A stretch of 64,000 nucleotides of DNA from Ctenosaura bakeri (GCA_948474755.1 CAOLHI010000388.1:744001-808000); one strand, 5' to 3'; shown: positions 21,010 to 32,018, counted from the stretch's first letter. Made by a program: numbers and translations. The notes: a model not told the origin generated them from the letters alone.

Positions 21010-21818
21010 AGTTATGTAGACTCAAGTTGATTGACTCGGACACAGGTCAGACTTAAGTTACTTCAGTGACTTAATTCAGATTTGACTTGGCAAAAAGTAT
21101 ACACTGACTTGACTCGACTTGAGACTTGCATATTTTTAGTGACTGACTTGCTGCACTTGGTTCAGTAGCATAACACATTCATCCAGAAACCTTAGAACTT
21201 ACTGGTCACATGATGATCTGTCTCAAGCCCAAAGTGTGGACACATTTCTCAGAGGGAACAGCAAATGAGTTTGGCAATGGGCTTGAGGTGGGGTTGGGAT
21301 CTGCTCAGCAGCCTGTCTCTCCTACATATAGAAGGAGCTTTCTAAAATTTTTCCTAAGAACAGAAGGTAAGACTCGTGCCCAAAGTGCAGGGCACATATC
21401 TCAGAGGGGAACAGAAAATGTGTTAGGCAGTGGACTTGAAGAAGACGGATTCTTCTGTCTAAACTTTTGAAGCTTCAGTAATGGAGAATAAGAAGGATCC
21501 TATTTCCCACTTCTGAAATGGCCTCCAGCTTTGCAACCGGGAAGTAAGAAGGATCCTATTCCTCACTTCCAAACCTGCAGATGGCAAAATCACAAAAATA
21601 GAGGGCCGACTCACTTAAATTGTTAAAACCGAATTTATTCTACTCTATCCAGAAATTCTGGAATACAAGTTGGGTATAAAGTTGTCTCCCAGACTTGAAA
21701 CTTGACTTGAGACTTGGCTTGAAAGTATCTTGCAAGGACTTGAGACTCAACTTGAGACTTGAAGGTAGAGACTTGAAACTTGACTTGAGACTTGGAGTAA
21801 AAGACTTAAATACATCAC
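21010..21818. mobile_element. GACTTG-repeat DNA transposon with 10-11 bp duplication
   Basis: Both ends are built of degenerate ACTTGAGACTTGA-type repeats (21025-21150 and 21690-21810). The exact direct repeat TGTCAACAGGC flanks the unit at 20999-21009 and 21819-21829. The outermost bases AGTTATGTAGACTC and the complement of TAAATACATCACT are similar inverted ends. The interior (21150-21680) has no recognised coding sequence. It looks like a non-autonomous DNA element; the superfamily is not clear. Confidence 0.55.
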
Positions 21819-22099
21819 TGTCAACAGGCCAGACAGAAGGATACAAAAATCTCACAGTCTCTATGTGGGAGCATTTCTTCAATCCTATCTGCGTTTTCTT
21901 CTCATCCTTCTTTTGTATCACATTGCAAGACTTGGGGGGGGGGGTTGCAGGGGAATGTCCGTGTAGAAATTCATGCACATTGTTATGCATTATTTATGTA
22001 AGAATTTTCCATCACTTAAGCATTGTCCCTTCCACTAAGGAAGGGTATGGAGATGTGTGCATGTGCCCTCAACTCACATGTCAGCTAATTCCAACCACA

Positions 22100-22270
22100 T
22101 GAATTTCATGAGGTTTTCTTAGCCAATGAATACTCAGAGGTGCTTTTGTCAGTTCCTTCCTCTGACGTACAGCCTATAGCATCTGGAATTCATTGGTGGT
22201 CATCCATCCAAGTACTAACCAGGGCTGACCCTGCTTAGTTTCTAAAATCAGACAGGATCTGGTGCCTTTT
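22100..22270 (-). mobile_element. 5S-rRNA-headed SINE, antisense
   Basis: The complement of 22190-22260 reads CCAGATCCTGTCTGATTTTA then AACTAAGCAGGGTCAGCCCT and GGTTAGTACTTGGATGG, the internal promoter region of 5S rRNA. The rest (TCAGAGGTGCTTTTGTCAGT, complement) matches the body of the SINE at 26338. It is not a 5S gene: the molecule is truncated and joined to SINE sequence. Confidence 0.8.
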
Positions 22271-22314
22271 GGGTGGTTTTTCTAGGAATGTAATTCTTCA
22301 CTGAGGCCATTTCC

Positions 22315-22606
22315 AACTGGCGTCACAGTCCCACAATGGGTACGGGATGGCAGCAGTCCATAGTTCATGCTTTTGTATGACATTGTCACAGTCCCACTGC
22401 TATCCTGTCCCCACCTGTCGCAATCAGAGATATTCGCTTAACAGAATAAATCCTCCTGTGGAATTCTGTCATTTGTGGTTTAATGAGGCAAAAAAGCTCT
22501 CTGGCTGAGAATTCTAAAGGCCCCTCCCTAAACTGCAAACCCTAGGATTCCATAGGATGTTGAAAGTGGAATAATAGCACTACAACAGTATAATGCAGAA
22601 ATGGTT
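22315..22606. mobile_element. palindromic MITE, family D, long variant
   Basis: The left end GGCCATTTCCAACTGG and right end ATAATGCAGAAATGG are D-type. The right arm (CTCTCTGGCTGAGAATTC, CATAGGATGTTGAAAGTGGA) is standard. The left arm is replaced by unrelated sequence containing a CACAGTCCCAC inverted repeat (22325-22420), so this may be a second element inside. Confidence 0.6.
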
Positions 22607-22897
22607 CCAGTCTGAACTTCAAAAGAGCTATACTAGAATGGACTTGTCACCCTACTTTACCCCTAAGTTTAGGATATAGCCATAACTGATAGGTCCACCC
22701 TTTGTGAATTTGTCGTATCCTCTTCTAAAGCCTCATAGATTTGTGGATTTAAGCTGCATTGTGCAGCCACAAAGTCCATAACTAATACTGAAAAGGATAA
22801 AGGGCAACAGGCCTCATAATGAGATCAATTGTCTATTTGGCTCTACATGATCTCTTCATGCAATCTGGAAAACCTCATTGTTCTCATGAAAGATATA

Positions 22898-23464
22898 GGC
22901 CCTTTCCACATGAGACTGGTGAATTGGTTTGTGCCGTTTCTTACCGGATTTTCTGGGCTCGAAACAAGGCGGACTTTCTCTCATTTCCTTCCGTACAGCT
23001 ACTGCGTATGTTCTGTTCTGATTCGGAGGAGTGTAAGTTCATGAATCCACACTGCCCCTGCCGTGGCCACTCCTGCTACTCCCCTCACCCCGCCCTGTTG
23101 GCTGTGATTGGCCCCCTTTTTTTTTTTTGCATGGTTTAGTATGTCATTGCATACGTGTGTACATGTGAAAGTCCATACTACCCCCGGCCCCTCCCATGAG
23201 CCCTCTCCGACCACCAATTGGCATTAGAGCGAATGTATGTGTCAGCACCACTGTGAAAGTACCAGTTGGATCGATCTGGAAAATTGGAAAACTGATTTCT
23301 TCCGGTTTCCAAATAGCGCGCTTTATCATGACATGGGGGCGCATTTAGTCGGAATTATGTGTAGAACGAAGGTAAATAAACTGAACCTAGTCCGCTCCAA
23401 TGTACAGAAGACATCCGTGGCAAGATGCTTTGGCCCACCTTAATAGCCATGTGCAGAAAGGGCC
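22898..23464. mobile_element. MITE, family B
   Basis: The ends GGCCCTTTCCACATGAG and the complement of CATGTGCAGAAAGGGCC are inverted repeats, with ATA on both flanks (22895-22897, 23465-23467). The 567-bp body differs from family A: it is less CpG-dense, has a T tract at 23118-23129 and a CCGGTTTCC region. Ends and 3-bp duplication point to the same transposase as family A. Confidence 0.75.
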
Positions 23465-24357
23465 ATAGATTAAAATAAATCGTTTAACAAGAGGTTTCCC
23501 AAAAGGATAGGTCCTAGATTACTCAAACTCAGCCCAAACAAAAATATGTGATATTTTTCAAGTTGATATGCCACTCTACTGCATTTGATGGGTGTGAAAG
23601 AGGAACATAGGGATTGCAGTGTACTATTTTGAAAGAGAGAGGAATTACAGTGTGTTAGGACACACTTTTGCAGAGACCAATTTTGGAATGTCTCTGGGGA
23701 TACCATTGAAATCTGGGGAACCATGCTGAGTCCAGCTTAGGTCAGCCATTCCCAAAAGTCATTATTCTCTGAGAGCTACTTGCTACCCCTTGGGGAAATG
23801 AGCCAGTCCATTGTCAAGTCCTGGCAGGCACAAAGGTTCATGTCACATACCTTCCCCCACAACCAGAGATAATTGTCAGTGTCAGAAAAGGGCAGGAGGT
23901 TTCCCACAGATGTCAAGGTTGAAGCACATTGGAAAGGAAGAGCAGAAATGTGGAGCACTACTGAAGTGGCCCTTTTCAGTGGAGAAATGTAAAACCTCAG
24001 ATCCCCCAGGCCTGTCAATCAAAAGGTAAATGAATAAATAAAGGGGGAAGGAATCCTAATGCTTCTGCATGATATGGATGAGCTGTAGCTAAGCTTGCAA
24101 TGGCTGGAAAATGCAGCAGCAAGACTTTACAAGTTGTGAAATCCACCAAACCAAGCGAAGCTCATGTTCACATTTATCACTTCCTCATCTATGGGTGTCT
24201 TACTTTTCTAGTCTCACCATCTAGTCTGTACCTGTTTCCACCCAGTTTTGATTTTTTATAAAAGTGGGCCAAAGAGTGTGGATTTATATGCACATTTTTC
24301 AAGTTGTACACATTACTTGTATGCATTCCTCCCTGCCACCGACTTAAGCATGTTTAT
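23465..24357. other. no recognisable feature
   Basis: No gene or repeat family recognised. Confidence 0.4.
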
Positions 24358-24776
24358 GGCCCTTTCCGCAATGCTCCTTTTCATGGAGCTGGGGTGTGGG
24401 GAGCACACGAGCAGCCTCTAGAGAGAGGCTCTCTCATCCTGGTTCCTTCAACTCCGTAGCTGTCGCCTGCTCACGCGAGAGCCCCACCCCTTCCTTCCGC
24501 AGTGCAGTCTGGAAGTTTCCCAAGCTACACTGGGGAAAGAAGCACGAGTGCCATGGTTCCAGAGCTCCACACGCACGGCAAGTGTGTGCGGGGCCCCGGA
24601 GCAATGCACAATTGTGCACCATTTTCAGCTCACAGCTAAAATGAAAAAGTGCGTGGTCGGTGCCTGCCAGCCCCTGGAGCGTCATGTGATTGTGAGTGCG
24701 TCATGTGGACCACACCTCTCATTCGCGTGATGCTCGAGGGGCCCTTTCGCATGGCAAACGCTATGCGAAAAGGACC
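24358..24776 (+). mobile_element. GC-rich MITE, family A copy 5
   Basis: The left end GGCCCTTTCCGCAATGC and right end CTATGCGAAAAGGACC are inverted repeats, flanked by TAT on both sides (24355-24357, 24777-24779). It carries the CCTTCCTTCCGCAGTGCAG block and the TTTTCAGCTCACAGCTAAAA hairpin. The right end has the extra inverted TIR (GGGGCCCTTTCGCATGG at about 24738), which can fold with the terminus. Confidence 0.8.
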
Positions 24777-24843
24777 TATGCTGTGTTTCTGTACAATCTG
24801 AAATGTGCAGTTTTTTTCTTTGTACACTTTTCAAATGTGTATA

Positions 24844-25318
24844 CAGTTGCTCCTCAACTTTCATGAGAGTTTGGGGCACAGAACCCTTACGAATGTTAAA
24901 AAATCATGACTAACTCCCACACGCACACACTGTGAGCTCTCTCCCCTCCTTCCTTCTTTCTGCAGCCCACAGGGTGGAAAGGCAGGAGATTGCATGGGTA
25001 AAAACCTCCTCCTCCCTAGTCTCATGCCCTGCCTTCATTTTGCAATGACAGGCAGGAGAGGGAGGGGATGGACAGTCTTTCCCCCTGCACTCTCCTGCCT
25101 GCCAGCTGCGAGAATAACCTTCCTTCTTCCTGCATGCTTGCACGGACGAGAGGCAGGATAGTGGAAGGAAGGGAAGGTCTTTCGCTCTGCATTGTAAGGT
25201 AGTGCACCTGGGCAAAAGGCCAGGGAATGGAAGAGGGGAAATGGGAGGGAGGAAAGTGGTCCCCTCGCAAATAATCAAAATTGCAAAGGTCAAATCTGTA
25301 AACATTGGGGAAGGACTG
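24844..25318 (+). mobile_element. Tigger-like (pogo) MITE
   Basis: The left end CAGTTGCTCCTCAAC follows TA; the right end reads TTGGGGAAGGACTG, followed by AT rather than TA. The subterminal TCAAAATTGCAAAGGTCAAA and AATCTGTAAACATTGGGG are in the style of Tigger-derived MITEs. Length (475 bp) is close to the element at 58395-58862. A 195-codon minus-strand open frame (24910-25497) runs through and past it and has no recognisable domain. Confidence 0.6.
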
Positions 25319-25757
25319 ATTTTATCACATGTGTGCACACCCATCTTTGTGGATTCCAATCCACAAAGTGCATCCAGCCCACATCCAATCTGGACACTGC
25401 AGACTGGAAAAAATAGCATTAAAAGACTGCTGGAGCAGATTCCTCTCATATCTTGACCCACTAGCATGGTATCTGCATGGTATCTGACAAGCCTCATTTC
25501 TTTTCAGAGTCGGTGTAGTTTGACACAAAAAGACTCCCTCTTTTTTTTTACTTGTTTTGTTGCTTGTGCAGACTCAGCACAGTTGCTAACACACACTCAA
25601 GCACTCTAAACCCAGAATGGCCTCCATCATCATCATCATCATCATCATCATAGTTCCCTCCTCCTTCTCTTCCTCTTTCTGCTCCTCCTCTTATTATTAT
25701 TATTCTTTTGTGCCTTCAAGTCACTTCCGGCTTAAAGCAACCCTAAGACCAAACTGA
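25319..25757. other. unassigned, with (CAT)n and (TTA)n
   Basis: A (CAT)n run at 25627-25652 and a (TTA)n run at 25688-25705. The segment 25709-25750 (CCTTCAAGTCACTTCCGGCT) is a small antisense remnant of a Sauria-type SINE tail, cut by the MITE at 25758. Confidence 0.6.
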
Positions 25758-25941
25758 AGCCATTTCTGCATGAGCCTGTTATAGTGCTATGATTCCACTT
25801 TCAACATTCTATGGAATCCTGGGGTTTGCAGTTTCGGGAGGGGCTGGCTGGCCAGTCCCTCCCGAAACTGCAAACCCCAGGATTCCATACGATGTTGAAA
25901 GTGGAATCATAGCGCTATAACAGGCTCGTGCGGAAATGGCT
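25758..25941. mobile_element. palindromic MITE, family D
   Basis: AGCCATTTCTGCATGAGCCT pairs with AGGCTCGTGCGGAAATGGCT over the whole element, with TGA on both flanks (25755-25757, 25942-25944). The two arms differ at only a few positions, so it can form one long hairpin with a short GGCTGGCTGGCC centre. Very similar to the copy at 38331. Confidence 0.85.
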
Positions 25942-25944
25942 TGA

Positions 25945-26142
25945 GACTCACCATGGAGTAATGGTTTGAGCATTGGACTGTGACCCTGGAGACCAGAGTT
26001 TAATTCACCTCTCATCCATGGAAACCCACTGGGTGACCTTGGGCACATCACATACTCTCAGCCCCAGAAACCCTTGTGATAGGATTGCCTTAGAGTTGTC
26101 ATAAGTCAGAAACAACTTTGAATAAACATAACAGCAACAAGA
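25945..26142 (+). mobile_element. Sauria-type SINE
   Basis: Head CCATGGAGTAATGGTTTGAG, B-box area CAGAGTTTAATTCACC, body GGAAACCCACTGGGTGACCT, and tail AGAGTTGTCATAAGTCAGAA. It is placed directly after the family D MITE and before an inverted SINE. Confidence 0.82.
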
Positions 26143-26279
26143 AGGCAAACCTATCATGGGGCTGAGAGTGTGTGACATGCCCAAGGTTACCCAGTGGATT
26201 TCCACGCAGAGGGAGAATCAAACCCTGGTCTCCTATTGAGTGTTGTAGTTCAACAGCCAAACAACTATTCCACACTCCA
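26143..26279 (-). mobile_element. Sauria-type SINE fragment, inverted
   Basis: GGCAAACCTATCATGGGGCT, GCCCAAGGTTACCCAGTGGA and GAATCAAACCCTGGTCTCC are the complement of the SINE body and head. With 25945-26142 it makes a tail-to-tail inverted pair that could form a long double-stranded RNA if transcribed. Confidence 0.78.
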
Positions 26280-26337
26280 TTTCTGCTGCTTCGCTATTCC
26301 CCTGCTCTAGTACTTTACTTGGTCTGGCCTAAATACT

Positions 26338-27440
26338 CTAAAGCCCCCAGATCCCATCTGATTTTGGAATCTAAGCAAGATCAGCTCTGGTTAGTACTGG
26401 ATGGGAGACAACCAACATAACACCACATGCAGTAGGCTATATTTCACAGGAAAGAACTGGCAAAACCACCTCTGAGTACTCCTTGCCTAAGAAAGCACTA
26501 TGGAATTCCTAGGGTCTCCATAAGTCAACAAGTGACCTTTTTTTTATAAATTATATTTATATTAAATTACTCATAAGTAAGAAAAAAGGAAATACATCAA
26601 TAAAGGTGTGTTATAAATACAAAACCGAGATAAAAATAAGATCTGTTACGTAGAAAGTAATACTAAAGAATTCGAACAAATATATATCGTACAAGTATTT
26701 ATAAATTATTCAAAAAAGAAAAGAAAAAAATACAGAAGGAAAGATGCAAGTAATACATTGATGAAAAAAGTTCAGACTGTACCTAATTTATACTACATTA
26801 AACTTACATGGTTGCAGGCTAAACCAAAACAGCATATCATTTCAGCCTTCCATAAGCTAAAAAAAGGAATGATAAGGGAAAAGCAGAGAGAGAAAGGAAA
26901 AAAATAACATTAAAGTAGGAACTTAATAAATTCCCAAAGTAATACAAATAATAATAATCTCTGTTGCTCATTCCTTCTTCTTTTTCCCAAGTCTTTCCTC
27001 ACAGTGGAAATTTTTATCATACAAGGCATATTCTCTTCCTTGCCTCTTTCAGATTAATGTTATCGCCAAAGTTGGTTTGAAAAAGTAAAAAAGATACCCT
27101 TATAATAATAAATATATTATAAATAATGATATAGCTTATAACTTCTAGGAAAGGGAAAAATCAATTTTTGCAATATTATTATTGCTCTTAGTAAACAGTT
27201 ACTACTTAGACAAGAAGTATTAATTACAGGTTAAATTAGTTTAGGCCCAACATCTAATCAATCAGAACTATGGATTTATCGGATATGCAATTATCAAATC
27301 CAGTTGTATCTGCATCCCCAATTTTGACTTGAAGATATTGCTTAGCCCAGTCCCAATCTTTACAAAATTGTGTTCCCTTTCCTGTCTAGTACATAGATTA
27401 ACTTAGTCAACAGGTGACTTGAAGGCATGTGGACACACAC
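26338..27440 (+). mobile_element. 5S-rRNA-headed SINE, split by L1
   Basis: CCCAGATCCCATCTGATTTT, AATCTAAGCAAGATCAGCTC and TGGTTAGTACTGGATGGGAG are 5S rRNA-derived. The body (GGCAAAACCACCTCTGAGTA) and Bov-B-like tail (GGGTCTCCATAAGTCAACAA) follow. At 26537 it is interrupted, resuming at 27406 with AGTCAACAGGTGACTTGAAG. The head is a worn relic and not a functional 5S gene. Confidence 0.85.
26538..27405 (-). mobile_element. L1-type LINE 3' end, 5'-truncated
   Basis: An 868-bp AT-rich insert inside the SINE. The SINE sequence is duplicated around it (AGTCAACAAGTGACC at 26523-26537 and AGTCAACAGGTGACT at 27406-27420). The T tract at 26538-26545 is the poly-A tail of a minus-strand element. At its 5' side the minus strand can encode FVKDWDWAKQYLQVKIGD, like the C-terminal end of L1 ORF2, followed by a long 3' UTR. 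The L1 assignment rests on that short peptide and the tail, so it is moderate. Confidence 0.7.
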
Positions 27441-27477
27441 AATACCTCATTTGCTTCAAAGAACAGAGGAAAATGAG

Positions 27478-27895
27478 TTGTTGCAACCTGGCTTCTTCTT
27501 CTACATGACATCCCTTCATTGCTCTCAGTCTTTTCTTCTCCAAGCAGAACAAACCCAGCTCTTTAAGGTGCTCCTCAAAAACTTGGTTTCCAGGCCTTTC
27601 ATCATCTTGGCCATGGACACATTCCAGCTTGTTGATACCCTTCTTGAACTATTATGCCCAGAATTGGATGCAGTATACCAGGGGAGATCTAATCAAAGCA
27701 GAATAGAGTGGTATTACTACTTCCCTCAATCTGGACACTGTTTTCCTGTAGATGCAGCCCAGAATTGCATTGGCTTTTTTGGCTGCTGCATCACACTGTT
27801 GACTCATGTTTAGTTTGTGGTCTACTAAGACCCCTAGACCCCTTTTCATATGTTCTGCTTTCAAGCAAAGTGTCACCCATCCTATTTATTCATTT
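27478..27895 (-). mobile_element. CR1 LINE fragment, antisense
   Basis: The minus strand reads through the C-terminal part of CR1 [22 protein letters not shown] is visible in a broken frame. Both ends are missing. It lies just upstream of, and in the same orientation as, the copy at 27970-28890. The 128-codon plus-strand frame over it is an antisense shadow. Confidence 0.85.
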
Positions 27896-27969
27896 CATTT
27901 TCCCTGCATCACATAGCCTATACTGCATATACTGCATGCCCTAAACTGGACCACTGACCCCAAGTGTAA

Positions 27970-28890
27970 TAGAATCATAGAATCATAGAAATGTAGAGTT
28001 GGAAGAGACCACAGGGGCCATCCAGTCCAACCCCCTGCCATGCAGGGACACCCTCAAAGCACTCCCGACAGACGGCCATCTGGCCTCCGCTTAAAACCCT
28101 CCAAGGAAGGAGACTCCACTACACTCCGAGGCAGCATATTCCTCTGCCGGACAGCCCTGACTGTCAGGAAGTTCTTCCTGAGGTTCAGGTGGAATCTCCT
28201 TTCCTGCAGCTTGAATCCATTGCTCCTTGCCCTGGTCTCTGGAGCAGCAGAAAACAAGCCCTCTCCCTCCTCTATGTGGCATCCCTTCAAATATTTAAAC
28301 ATGGCTATCATGTCCCCTCTTAACCTTCTCTTCTACAGACTAAACATACCCAGCTCTCTAAGTCTATCCTCATAGGGCATGGTTTCCAGGCCTCCCACCA
28401 TTTTGGTTGCCCTCCTCTGGACTTGCTCCAGCTTGTCAATATCCTTCTTGAATTGGGGTGCCCAGAACTGGACATAGTATTCAAGATGGGGTCTAACCAA
28501 AGCAGAGTAGAGTGGTACCAGTACCTCCCTTGATCTAGACACCATACTCCTATTGATGCAGCCAAGAATTGCATTGGCTTTCTTGGCCGCCGCATCACAC
28601 TGCTGACTCATGTTCAGCTTGTGGTCTATGAAGACTCCTAGATCCCTTTCACACGTACTGCTATCCAGCCACGTGTCCCCCGTCCTATATTTCTGTATTC
28701 CATTCTTTCTACCTAAGTGTAGGACCTTACACTTCTCTCTGTTGAATTTCATTTTGTTAGCCTTGACCCAGCTCTCCAATCTGTCCAGGTCATTTTGAAT
28801 TTTGATCCTGTCCTCAGGAGTAAAGTTTAATTCCCTTGCCAGTGCTGAAATAAGATTTAGTGGCCTATCCAGTCGGCTTTTAATGTACAA
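27970..28890 (-). mobile_element. CR1 LINE, young 5'-truncated copy
   Basis: Its 3' end is AGAATCATAGAATCATAGAA at 27971-27990, then GGGCCATCCAGTCCAACCCC. The RT C-terminal frame described in the next entry is interrupted by a single stop. It is the best preserved CR1 in the window. The last ~60 bp (to 28890) no longer match CR1 convincingly, so the true truncation point is near 28830. Confidence 0.9.
28054..28890 (-). pseudogene. CR1 ORF2 C-terminus, one in-frame stop
   Basis: One continuous minus-strand frame runs from 28890 to the natural TGA at 28054-28056, broken only by TAG at 28333-28335, where related copies have GAG. It covers the region after the catalytic palm: [67 protein letters not shown] and [19 protein letters not shown], then RGDMIAMFKYLKG and the ending DGRLSGVL. 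The FADD active site is not included, so no activity is possible from this fragment. Confidence 0.85.
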
Positions 28891-30860
28891 AATAGAGGGA
28901 GCATGGTAACAAATGTTGGGGCTAGATGGCCTATCTGTCCTGTAGATCTTTAGGGAGGGAAAGATAAAGAAAGAGTTGACACTGACAGTTTAAGTTGGGG
29001 TGAAGTTGTGGTTGGAGGTTTGGGGTTGCTAGGAGGTGGAAGCAAGGAGATTAGAGTTCAGAAAGAGTGAGGAGAGTAGAGAATAGATACAAATCATAAC
29101 ACTGACAAATAAGGATGGGAAGAAAATGCAGAAATTTTGGGAAAATGGATGAAAAATGTGTTTCTGAAGTATTGAGGACAACGAGAAGAATCCTAGACTG
29201 ATGAAGATCTTCACAGTTTGTGGCTTCTTCTATGCATAATTTGTAGGTGGTTGTTTTGCACAGAAAACAGCATTTCAAGCAGAAAATGCTGCTTTCAGGG
29301 CAAAAAAAAATACATGACAATATTGTGCAGAATAAATCTTGAACTGTGAATAGTTTTGGAAAACTATGCAGTTCTCAAAGAGTTTCTCACAGTGAGAGGA
29401 AAATTGCTAAAATTACTCATTGCTTCCTTCAAGAAGAAAATTAACAAAGAACTGTGTCCCTAGAGGTTAGCAATTTTGATGCATATTTGTTACAAAGATT
29501 TTTTTTAAAAAAAATGTTCTTGCTAACTTTTCCAAATTTATTCATTCAGTCATGCATCATCAGAGGCGCAAAGAATCCAGACTAATCCCCCTCATGAGCT
29601 ATCTTAGGTTTCCTATAACAAGGGCCAGGGAAGGAATTACAAAGAGAGGAAAAGTGGTGACAGAAACTTAGGTTGACAAACAAATATGTAACTTGGACGG
29701 GGCTCCATCCTGGATACCATCTTGTCCTTTGCTTCAGATAGCACCATCCCTTGAGCTGTCCCTCTTTATGGGCAATTCATAAATGTATCTAAAGATCAAC
29801 ATTTGTGGAAATGTTGCAAGAAATTATTAGAGTGGGAAAGACTAATACGAGTGCCCAAATGAAGAGGCAGGTCATGTGTTCTGGAAGGAAGTTGTATCTG
29901 CACTTTCTTGCTAAATGACTCCATTCAGTTTTGTAGGATTTTCAACATCCTCTGATTCTTTGCCATGCTGTTCTGTTAATCTTTGAAGAAAGGCTGTGTG
30001 ATAGAAAAAAATCCTGCTAAACAGCTAATGGTAATGTGGTATTGCATTATGACACTCTCAGGTCATATAACTCGATGCACAGCACTGAATGACGGAAAGA
30101 TGATTGCTTTGTTTGCGTATTTATGGTTCGACTGTAATGTTGCTTGGATGGCTGCAGAAAGAAGTGGCACACGAGTGAGTCTTAATGTTTCTGTGACAAC
30201 AGTGGGGTCATAACATTGCTTCACTAAATGATGAAGCAATGGAGAATCCTGTGGCTAGGAAGACCATAGCTATGGTGATTCTGCCCATTATTGGGCAGGA
30301 TTAGACAACCGTATCTTTTCTCAACCTTTGCTCTGTTCATGGCTTATATGCTTTGAGTGCAAACAAGGATCCATGAGAGAAACATCGGCTACTTATACCA
30401 ACCCCCCACCTCCAATGCACACACCCGCATTGCTTTGCCCTTCACAGACTGTAGTTGTCTTTGTAGGCAAAAGGCCAAGATGCTGAGCTGATAAAATATT
30501 CAAGAGAATTGCTCTGTGACCTCCACTGTTAGGGGTTTCTCCTGTATTAAAGGACAATAAGCAGAGAAGTACAAACAAGTCAGCCATATCTGCAAATCCT
30601 TAAGTGTGTACGTATGCATGTGTGTGCTTGTGTCTACCAAGTTTCAGGTACCTTTAGAGTAAACACTTTAGATTTATTTATGAACTAGTTTTGTGCAAAC
30701 TTAAACATTTTCAGGCAAATTCAGGACTGCCTTGCAAACTGCCTTTCCTCTCCCATCAGAAAATTGGTGGCTTTTCGTGGCATTCACTGTGAGACAAATT
30801 TTAAGGACTGTAACCAGTCAAACTTTAGTTTCATAGAAATCATAGGCAAAATCACCATCA
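28891..30860. other. unassigned; shares a repeat with 33520-33760
   Basis: No gene is recognised. Part of it (about 29230-29430) has a second copy at 33630-33760, described separately. The rest shows no known repeat family. Confidence 0.4.
29230..29430 (+). repeat. unnamed dispersed repeat, copy 1
   Basis: GCAGAATAAATCTTGAACTG, AACTATGCAGTTCTCAAAGA and AAATTACTCATTGCTTCCTT occur in the same order and spacing as in 33640-33755 (GCACAGAATAAGTCCTAAAC, TGTGCAGTTTTCAAAGATG, ATTACTCATCGCTGATTTC). Similarity is moderate. The family is unknown to me. Confidence 0.5.
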
Positions 30861-31083
30861 GCCCCTGGTGGCGTAGTGGATAAATGCTGGTAGTGCAGCC
30901 ACAACATTGTGAGTTCTATCTTGTAGGGGTCCAGGTTGACTCAGCCTTCCATTCTTCCACAGATCGGTAAAATGAGTACCCAGCTTGTTGGGGGCAATTA
31001 GTTGACACACATCGTAAACTGCTTAGGGAGTGCTTAGCACTGATAAGCGGTATAGAAATGTAACTGCTAATTCCCATTGCTAT
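30861..31083 (+). mobile_element. tRNA-derived SINE, L2-like tail
   Basis: AGCCCCTGGTGGCGTAGTGG (A box), GTGAGTTCTATCTTG (worn B box), GTTGACTCAGCCTTCCATTC, GGTAAAATGAGTACCCAGCT, and the tail CGTAAACTGCTTAGGGAGTG then GATAAGCGGTATAGAAATG. Same head as the SINE at 19876 but a different tail, which suggests two subfamilies. Confidence 0.82.
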
Positions 31084-31984
31084 ATGGGCAAAGTTGATTA
31101 AATTTCTTAGTGTGTATGGTAGAGAGAGGGACAAACAGATAACCAAGGTAGCCCTCTCCAAAAAATAGATGTGAAGACTTGTCATTTTAATTTTTTTGCA
31201 GTTTCCCACAATCCCACGAGCACTTTCATTCCTTTCAAGTTGTCTACAAAATTACAAAACTTTTCTAAAAAAAAATCCAGCTGGAAATTGATGTATATTT
31301 TGGTATACACATTGCCCTAATATACACACTCTTAATACTTTTTTTCCTTAATGTACACTTTTTAGTGGATTTTTGTCTCTTGATTAAAGTATTCATTCAC
31401 ATTTTTTCAAATAAATACAATTTTAGTTTTGAATATTTACTTTTCTATCATTTCAGAAAGAGAAAGGAAGAGGGTAAATCATAATCTCATTTTTTTCCAA
31501 AATGAAAAATATAGGATCATTTGTGTTCATAATGTCACAGTACATGAATCGAACACATTTTTTTAAAAAAAATCAGTTGATGCACATTTTTTCCCATTCA
31601 TAAAAACAACACTCAGTTGTTTGTAGTCTGCATCTCTTGTGCCTACAACTGAAAAGTAAATTTGCAGTCCCAACAAGAGATACATAATGAAATATCACAG
31701 CAAGAGGTGCATGCCCATTCAATCTTTTGTCAGTTACACAAATGGGCTTTGCCTTGGACAGCTTCAATATGATTGATAGAATATGTGAATGAAATCAAAG
31801 ATGTCAGTGGGGCCAACTTAAATGGACCTTTCTTGCATTCTGATCATTCCATTGCCTCCTTTCCATATGATCAGATCATTTGAACATTCTTCCAGCCACA
31901 TGGGAGTAGCTCCTGCATAAAGGTTTTGCATATAGTTGAAAGAATATCTTAATGGCATGATATATGGGCAGAACATATTCATGC

Positions 31985-32018
<34 letters not shown>

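Noticed and set aside
21694..22102. Open frame with repeating Leu-Arg-Leu/Asp-Leu motif
   Set aside because: It is a translation of the GACTTG tandem repeat inside the element at 21010-21818.
24910..25497. 195-codon minus-strand open frame
   Set aside because: It runs through and beyond a Tigger-like MITE, has no domain, and crosses the element boundary without sign of an exon structure.
26338..26430. Possible 5S rRNA gene
   Set aside because: The 5S-like part is incomplete and mutated and is joined to SINE body and tail; the same chimera recurs at 22100-22270.
27427..28375. Plus-strand open frames at 27427-27813 and 28040-28375
   Set aside because: They are antisense shadows of minus-strand CR1 reverse transcriptase sequence.
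30861..30930. Possible tRNA genes at SINE heads
   Set aside because: A- and B-box-like sequences are present, but the 3' half of the cloverleaf is absent and SINE body follows.
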